Source: Chloroflexota bacterium | Lineage (GTDB): Bacteria; Chloroflexota; Dehalococcoidia; JACPQK01 | Direction of reading: 5' to 3' | DNA length: 64,000 nt | NCBI GenBank assembly: GCA_016190505.1 | Contig: JACPQM010000064.1 | Span: 40,971 to 104,970 of the forward strand | Part shown: positions 60,199 to 64,000 of the stretch, piece after piece | Position numbering within the stretch: position 1 is the first letter of the stretch | How the letters are laid out: each line of letters opens with the position of its first letter | Notes under the pieces: model-generated | The model's database searches: none | Told to the model about the DNA's origin: nothing | What the model saw: the letters and a program-made list of their open reading frames with translations, nothing else | Translations under genes and position numbers: made by a program

Positions 60199-61170
60199 CT
60201 ACTTTGCGGCAGCGGAGGTGCGCTCCCACATGTCGCAGCGGCCCCCCCAGCGGGCCACCACCTTGCTGCCCACGAAGATCTGGGCGATCTCGCACACGTT
60301 GGCGCAGGACTTGCACTCGAACGACGAGGTCTTGTAGTTAACGTCGGCCACCTCGAAGCCTTTGAACTGGCTGGAGGCCGAGCGCCGCTGGGTATCCTCT
60401 TTGGCCAGCAGGGCGGCCCCGATGGCGCCCATAACCTCGTGGTGCGGCGGCACCTCGACCTTGGTCTTGAGGGACTCCTCGAAGGCGCGCACGATGCCCT
60501 TGTTGAAGGCCACGCCCCCCTGGAAGACTACGGGGGGCAGTATCTCCTTGCCCAGGGCGATGTTGTTCAGGTAGTTGCGCACCAGGGCCTCACACAGGCC
60601 GTAGAGGATGTCCTCCACCCGGTGGCCCATCTGCTGCTTGTGGATCATGTCCGACTCGGCGAACACGGTGCACCGTCCCGCGATGCGCACTGGCGTCTGG
60701 CTCTCCAGCGCCCGCGGCCCGAAGTCCTCGATGGCCAGGGCCAGCCGTGAGGCCTGCTGGTCCAGGAAGCTGCCGGTGCCCGCGGCGCACACGGTGTTCA
60801 TGCCGAAGTCCACCACCACCCCATCCCTGATGATGATGATCTTACTGTCCTGTCCGCCGATCTCCATGATGGTCTGCACCCCAGGGACGTAGTGCAGGGC
60901 GGCCACCGCGTGCGCGGTTATCTCGTTCTTGACCACGTCGGCCCCGGCGATGACGCCGGCCAGATAGCGGGCGGAGCCCGTGGTGCCCACTCCGGCTACC
61001 CTGGCCCCCGGGGGCAGGTGCTCCGTCACCTGCTTCAGCCCGTGCTGGACCATGGTGATGGGCTGGCCCCGGGTGCGGGTATACAGGCTGAACAGCAGGT
61101 TGTCTTTGTCGTCGAGAACGGCGCACTTGGTGGTCACCGAACCAACGTCAATACCCAGGAATACGTCCAA
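60199..61170 (-). CDS. Acyl-CoA dehydratase activase (HgdC/BadG-type ASKHA protein)
   Basis: 323 residues, TTG start with GGAGG upstream. ATPase phosphate loop FLGIDVGSVTTKCAVLD, GVGTTGSARYLAG, and the [4Fe-4S] ligands C128 (NTVCAAGTGSFLDQQA) and C167 (IAGRCTVFAESDMI), one from each subunit of the homodimer. Archerases of this type inject a low-potential electron into 2-hydroxyacyl-CoA dehydratases or benzoyl-CoA reductase. The C-terminal tail CKSCANVCEI...GRCDMW adds a further Cys group. Last gene of a three-gene strand with two dehydratase-like proteins. Confidence 0.93.
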   Translation of the reverse strand: MDVFLGIDVGSVTTKCAVLDDKDNLLFSLYTRTRGQPITMVQHGLKQVTEHLPPGARVAGVGTTGSARYLAGVIAGADVVKNEITAHAVAALHYVPGVQTIMEIGGQDSKIIIIRDGVVVDFGMNTVCAAGTGSFLDQQASRLALAIEDFGPRALESQTPVRIAGRCTVFAESDMIHKQQMGHRVEDILYGLCEALVRNYLNNIALGKEILPPVVFQGGVAFNKGIVRAFEESLKTKVEVPPHHEVMGAIGAALLAKEDTQRRSASSQFKGFEVADVNYKTSSFECKSCANVCEIAQIFVGSKVVARWGGRCDMWERTSAAAK

Positions 61171-61435
61171 AAATTACCTCCAGAGCTATCGTTCGCGTAT
61201 GTCCAGGCAGAATTGTCCATGCGCTGATGGCATCGCGGTGGTGGGGGGTAGAAGTATCTCCTCTCTCCCCTGGCGGGAGAGAGCGAGAGTGAGGGGGAGG
61301 CTGGACGTGGTCACGGTCGTACCTCACCCTCACCTTAATCCTCTCCCATCGAGGGAGAGGGGGAGACTCCCACGCCACCCCGCTTGAGAGCAGCGACAGG
61401 GAAGCCGCCGCAGGAGGCATAATCCGTGGCCATAT
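61171..61435. repeat. Two family-A stem-loops between activase genes
   Basis: CTCTCTCCCCTGGCGGGAGAGAG (around 61261) and CCTCTCCCATCGAGGGAGAGG (around 61340) fill the 265-bp gap. No gene seen. They may weaken read-through from the upstream gene to the activase. Confidence 0.75.
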
Positions 61436-62545
61436 TCATCTGGCCGCGGCATGGGCCAGCGCGCCGGCCTTGCGTTGCGCATCCCGGCGGCGGCGCAGCA
61501 GGTCCACAAAGGCCTCCAGCCGGGTGAGCATACCCGCCCGTCCCATCTGCTCGTCGCAGATTATGGTGAGTAGCGGGATCTGCTCCTTCATGGAAGGGAT
61601 TATGTTCTTGGCCACGATCTCGGGCATGCAGGTGAAGGGTGCCAGATGCACCAGGCCATCGTAGTGGCCGGCATGGTAGGCTACCTCGCCCACCGTCTCC
61701 CAGCCGTCCCCGCCTACATCCCGCTTGAGGTAGGGCATGGCCGCCTTGTGGAGCTTGCCTTTCTCGGTCATGCCCAACATGGAGAGGAACAGGCTGAACT
61801 TGGTCCACTCGGAAACAAAGGTAGTGCGGTGGACCTCCACACCCAGTTTCCCCAGCTCGATCTCCACATCCATGTTTGAAAAGGGCTCCAGCACCACGTA
61901 GAACTCGCCGATGACCCCTACCTTCAGCGGGTCTGCGCTGGGGTTGCGTTCGACCGCGTCGAGGCGCCGGAAGAAGTCCGCCTTGACCAAATCCACTGAC
62001 CTGGCGTTGGAGGCTTCGTCCAGGGCGTGCCTGGCTTCGTCGAAAATCTTGGTAGCAGTGCCCTGCACCGCCTCCAGCGGGCGCACCTTGTGCACTGCCC
62101 GCTCGATGTCGTCCAGAGCGCCGATCTTCTTCAGGCCCAGACGGACGGCGCTGTAGACCGTGGCCATGGAGGCGCCACCAGAGAGACGCTTTATGAAGCG
62201 AGAGACCCCAATGAATTTCCCCTCGAAAAGCTCCGTGGTCACCATGTCGAACTTGTAGCCCTGCTCTTGGAGGACGCGCTCCTGGATCTTGGCGTAGTAG
62301 CCGAAGCGGCACAGGCCCGGGCCCGCCGCCATGATGATGACGTCTGCCCCCAGGTCCAGGGCCTCGATCATGCTGCCCAGGGTAAGCTTGAAGGGGATGC
62401 ACACCCCTTCCGGCGAGTAACGCACGCCCAGGGAGAGGGTCTTCTTAGAGTAGGGTGGGGGGACTACGGGCTCCACCCCCACCCCGCGAAGGATGGCGAC
62501 CATGGGCAGCCAGACGTCCCCCATGTGGGGGAAGCCCGCCTTCAT
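61436..62545 (-). CDS. 2-hydroxyglutaryl-CoA dehydratase-like protein (COG3581-type)
   Basis: 369 residues. Begins KAGFPHMGDVWLPMVAILRGVGVEPVVPPPYSKKTLSLGVRYSPEGVCIPFKLTLG, then IIMAAGPGLCRFGYY, VGVIGEFYVVLEPFSNMDVEIEL, LAPFTCMPEIVAKNIIPSM and ICDEQMGRAGMLTRLEAFVDLL. These blocks belong to the dehydratase/BcrC-BadD superfamily branch that accompanies HgdC-like activases; conserved Cys (GVCIPFK, GLCRFGYY, FTCMPE) may ligate an iron-sulfur cluster. The substrate is unknown. Overlaps the next gene upstream by 4 nt. Confidence 0.85.
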   Translation of the reverse strand: MKAGFPHMGDVWLPMVAILRGVGVEPVVPPPYSKKTLSLGVRYSPEGVCIPFKLTLGSMIEALDLGADVIIMAAGPGLCRFGYYAKIQERVLQEQGYKFDMVTTELFEGKFIGVSRFIKRLSGGASMATVYSAVRLGLKKIGALDDIERAVHKVRPLEAVQGTATKIFDEARHALDEASNARSVDLVKADFFRRLDAVERNPSADPLKVGVIGEFYVVLEPFSNMDVEIELGKLGVEVHRTTFVSEWTKFSLFLSMLGMTEKGKLHKAAMPYLKRDVGGDGWETVGEVAYHAGHYDGLVHLAPFTCMPEIVAKNIIPSMKEQIPLLTIICDEQMGRAGMLTRLEAFVDLLRRRRDAQRKAGALAHAAAR

Positions 62546-63513
62546 GGCTGGCGCTCGCCCGGCCTGCGGCGCTGGAGCATGTCCAGGAAAGCCTCCAGCC
62601 GGGTGACCAGGCCCGCCTCGGCGGTGTGTTCGTCTATGACCAGTGACATGAAAGGCTTGCGGTAGGGCTCCCTGGCGTTGCGCCGGACGACGTCCTGCAT
62701 CAACGAGTCGGGCCCGCAGCCAAAGGGTGTGACGCTGATAATCCCGTCCACCCCGGTCTGCAAGTAGTAGGCGCCGGCGCCGGTGACCTCGTCCTCGTAG
62801 GTCCAGTAGGGGTGACCCAGGAGGCGGATCACCCCCTCGGCCAGTTGGGTGTGGGGCACCATCTCCGGGGTCTTGACCTCAACGTGCATCTCCCGGAGAC
62901 GCCCGATGAGGCGCAGGTTGATGAAATCGTCATAGATGACATAGGGGTGGCCGATGACCGCGATGGTGGCCCAGGGCCTGGCCTCAGGGTCCGGCAGGGT
63001 CTGCCCGTCCAGCATCTGCGGTGGCGCCAGGCCGCGCTCAGCCATGGTAGCTAGATAGGTCCGGTGGGCCTGCCAGGCGCTCTCGGCGGCCCGCTTGATC
63101 TTCACCGGGTTCCAGGTGAACCGCCGCCCCAGGGAGTAGATGGACTGGTATAGCTCCCGCTGGCCCTGCGGGGTGTTGATGTCCACGTCCAGGACCCTGG
63201 CCTCCGGGACTACGGCGCGGGCAATATCGGGCAGGCCCAGGAACTTGGAGCAGTTGTGGGTGCGCCGGTGCAGGCTGGCGATAGCTGGGATGAACACGTA
63301 GTCGCATTTGTCCGCCAGGTCCAGGACGTGGCCGCAGAAGACCTTGACCGGCAGGCAGGTGTCGGGGACCACCCGGGCGGCCCCCGAGGCCAGCAGGGCG
63401 CGATTGGTTTCCGGAGACAGCACTATCTCAGCGCCCAGGGCCTGGAAGAACGTCTTCCACATGGGCAAGTACTGGTAGTACAGGAGCGCGCGAGGTATGC
63501 CAACCTTGACCAT
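62542..63513 (-). CDS. DUF2229/COG3580-type dehydratase-related protein
   Basis: 323 residues. KVGIPRALLYYQYLPMWKTFFQALGAEIVLSPETNRALL, CLPVKVFCGHVLDL, YVFIPAIASLHRRTHNCSKFLGLPD, and GIISVTPFGCGPDSLMQDVVRR ... SLVIDEHTAEAGLVTRLEAFLDML. Same superfamily as its neighbour and usually encoded with, or fused to, HgdC-type activases. Conserved Cys suggest a cluster. First gene of the operon. Confidence 0.87.
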   Translation of the reverse strand: MVKVGIPRALLYYQYLPMWKTFFQALGAEIVLSPETNRALLASGAARVVPDTCLPVKVFCGHVLDLADKCDYVFIPAIASLHRRTHNCSKFLGLPDIARAVVPEARVLDVDINTPQGQRELYQSIYSLGRRFTWNPVKIKRAAESAWQAHRTYLATMAERGLAPPQMLDGQTLPDPEARPWATIAVIGHPYVIYDDFINLRLIGRLREMHVEVKTPEMVPHTQLAEGVIRLLGHPYWTYEDEVTGAGAYYLQTGVDGIISVTPFGCGPDSLMQDVVRRNAREPYRKPFMSLVIDEHTAEAGLVTRLEAFLDMLQRRRPGERQP

Positions 63514-64000
63514 GGCTAGTTCCGGCTCTCTGCATAGTGAGAAAGAAGACTAAGTGCTTGGGATAAAACCATTTGAGCTGCTTCCCGCTTGGCCCCGAGC
63601 ACCATTTCGGATGCTCGTGTCCGGACGACGCTCATTCATAACCTCCTAGTTTGTGCCCGGTCCGTCTGTTCTCTGTACCCTCTTTGCCCCCCCTTTCTCA
63701 CTGTTTTTCACATTTAACCAACAATGATAGATGAAGGCAACCTGCGTGTAAAGCCCGCCCTACCGTGCCGTAATCCGTAGATTCGCGGTCCGCCACTCGT
63801 CATTGCGAGTATCACAGGTCCCGAGCCGTCGGGACCCAATGTAGAGCCATGAACCGGCTGGCGCGTTTCGTTGATTGGTCAGCACACTACGTGGACAGGC
63901 TGTCGCCATACGCTGATGGCGCACAGTCCACCTCACCTCCGGCCCCTCTCCGCAGGCGGAGAGGGCCCCGATACATCGGGGTCCGTTTACGGAGAGGGCA
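63514..64000. other. 487-bp terminal intergenic region
   Basis: No gene recognised. Holds a GTCATTGCGAG word (about 63800), a TCCCGAGCCGTCGGGA family-D palindrome (63818-63835), and CTCTCCGC...GCGGAGAG near 63945-63965 (family A). The promoter of the dehydratase-like operon should be near 63520-63700 but no convincing pair of hexamers was found. Confidence 0.6.

Overview
The window looks like a chromosomal segment of a GC-rich anaerobic bacterium, most likely a Chloroflexota of the Dehalococcoidia type. That placement is inferred from gene content and from the abundance of short dispersed palindromes; no rRNA or other decisive marker is present. Metabolic signs of an anaerobe are a corrinoid methyl-transfer set with a reductive activator, a 2-hydroxyacyl-CoA dehydratase-type activase cluster, and a PyrK-type electron-transfer subunit.

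Layout. 1-8.3 kb: three family-5 solute-binding lipoproteins without permeases, an arylmalonate-decarboxylase-like protein, archease, and the RNA ligase RtcB. 8.3-16.3 kb (minus): a type IV pilus assembly operon pilB-C-N-O-M-D read into a NarL-type histidine kinase and response regulator. 16.7-19.4 kb (plus): a uroporphyrinogen-decarboxylase-like methyltransferase, a corrinoid protein and a MetH-activation-like protein. 19.5-27.1 kb: an accessory stretch with two toxin-antitoxin-like pairs, an HNH protein, a two-component pair split by an IS1182-type transposase, and two inverted 101-bp miniature elements. 27.2-31.1 kb (plus): a RACo-like corrinoid activator, a methyltetrahydrofolate methyltransferase and a LUD protein, apparently the other half of the corrinoid system.

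31.1-46.3 kb (minus) is organised around pyrimidine synthesis: pyrR-pyrB-pyrC-carA, then about 4.2 kb of accessory genes (tandem VapBC, nucleotidyltransferase, HEPN-MNT fusion, alcohol dehydrogenase), then carB-pyrK and small genes. The pyrR leader carries a legible PyrR attenuator and a strong promoter. 46.7-57.7 kb holds housekeeping genes: RNase HI, HicBA, tRNA-Ser(GGA), an ABC exporter, ribosomal proteins L21-L27-L31, TilS, a phosphatase, an M48 protease, a DUF2344 protein and a CorC-type membrane protein. 57.8-63.5 kb has a CBS protein, a PemK module, a GNAT pseudogene and a three-gene acyl-CoA dehydratase activase cluster.

The most unusual feature is the spread of several families of short palindromic repeats. 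They lie not only between genes but in frame inside rtcB, carA, pyrB, pyrC and the transposase, and at stop codons of other genes. A high density of toxin-antitoxin modules, fused and decaying ones included, accompanies them. All calls come from reading the sequence and translations; no database search was run.
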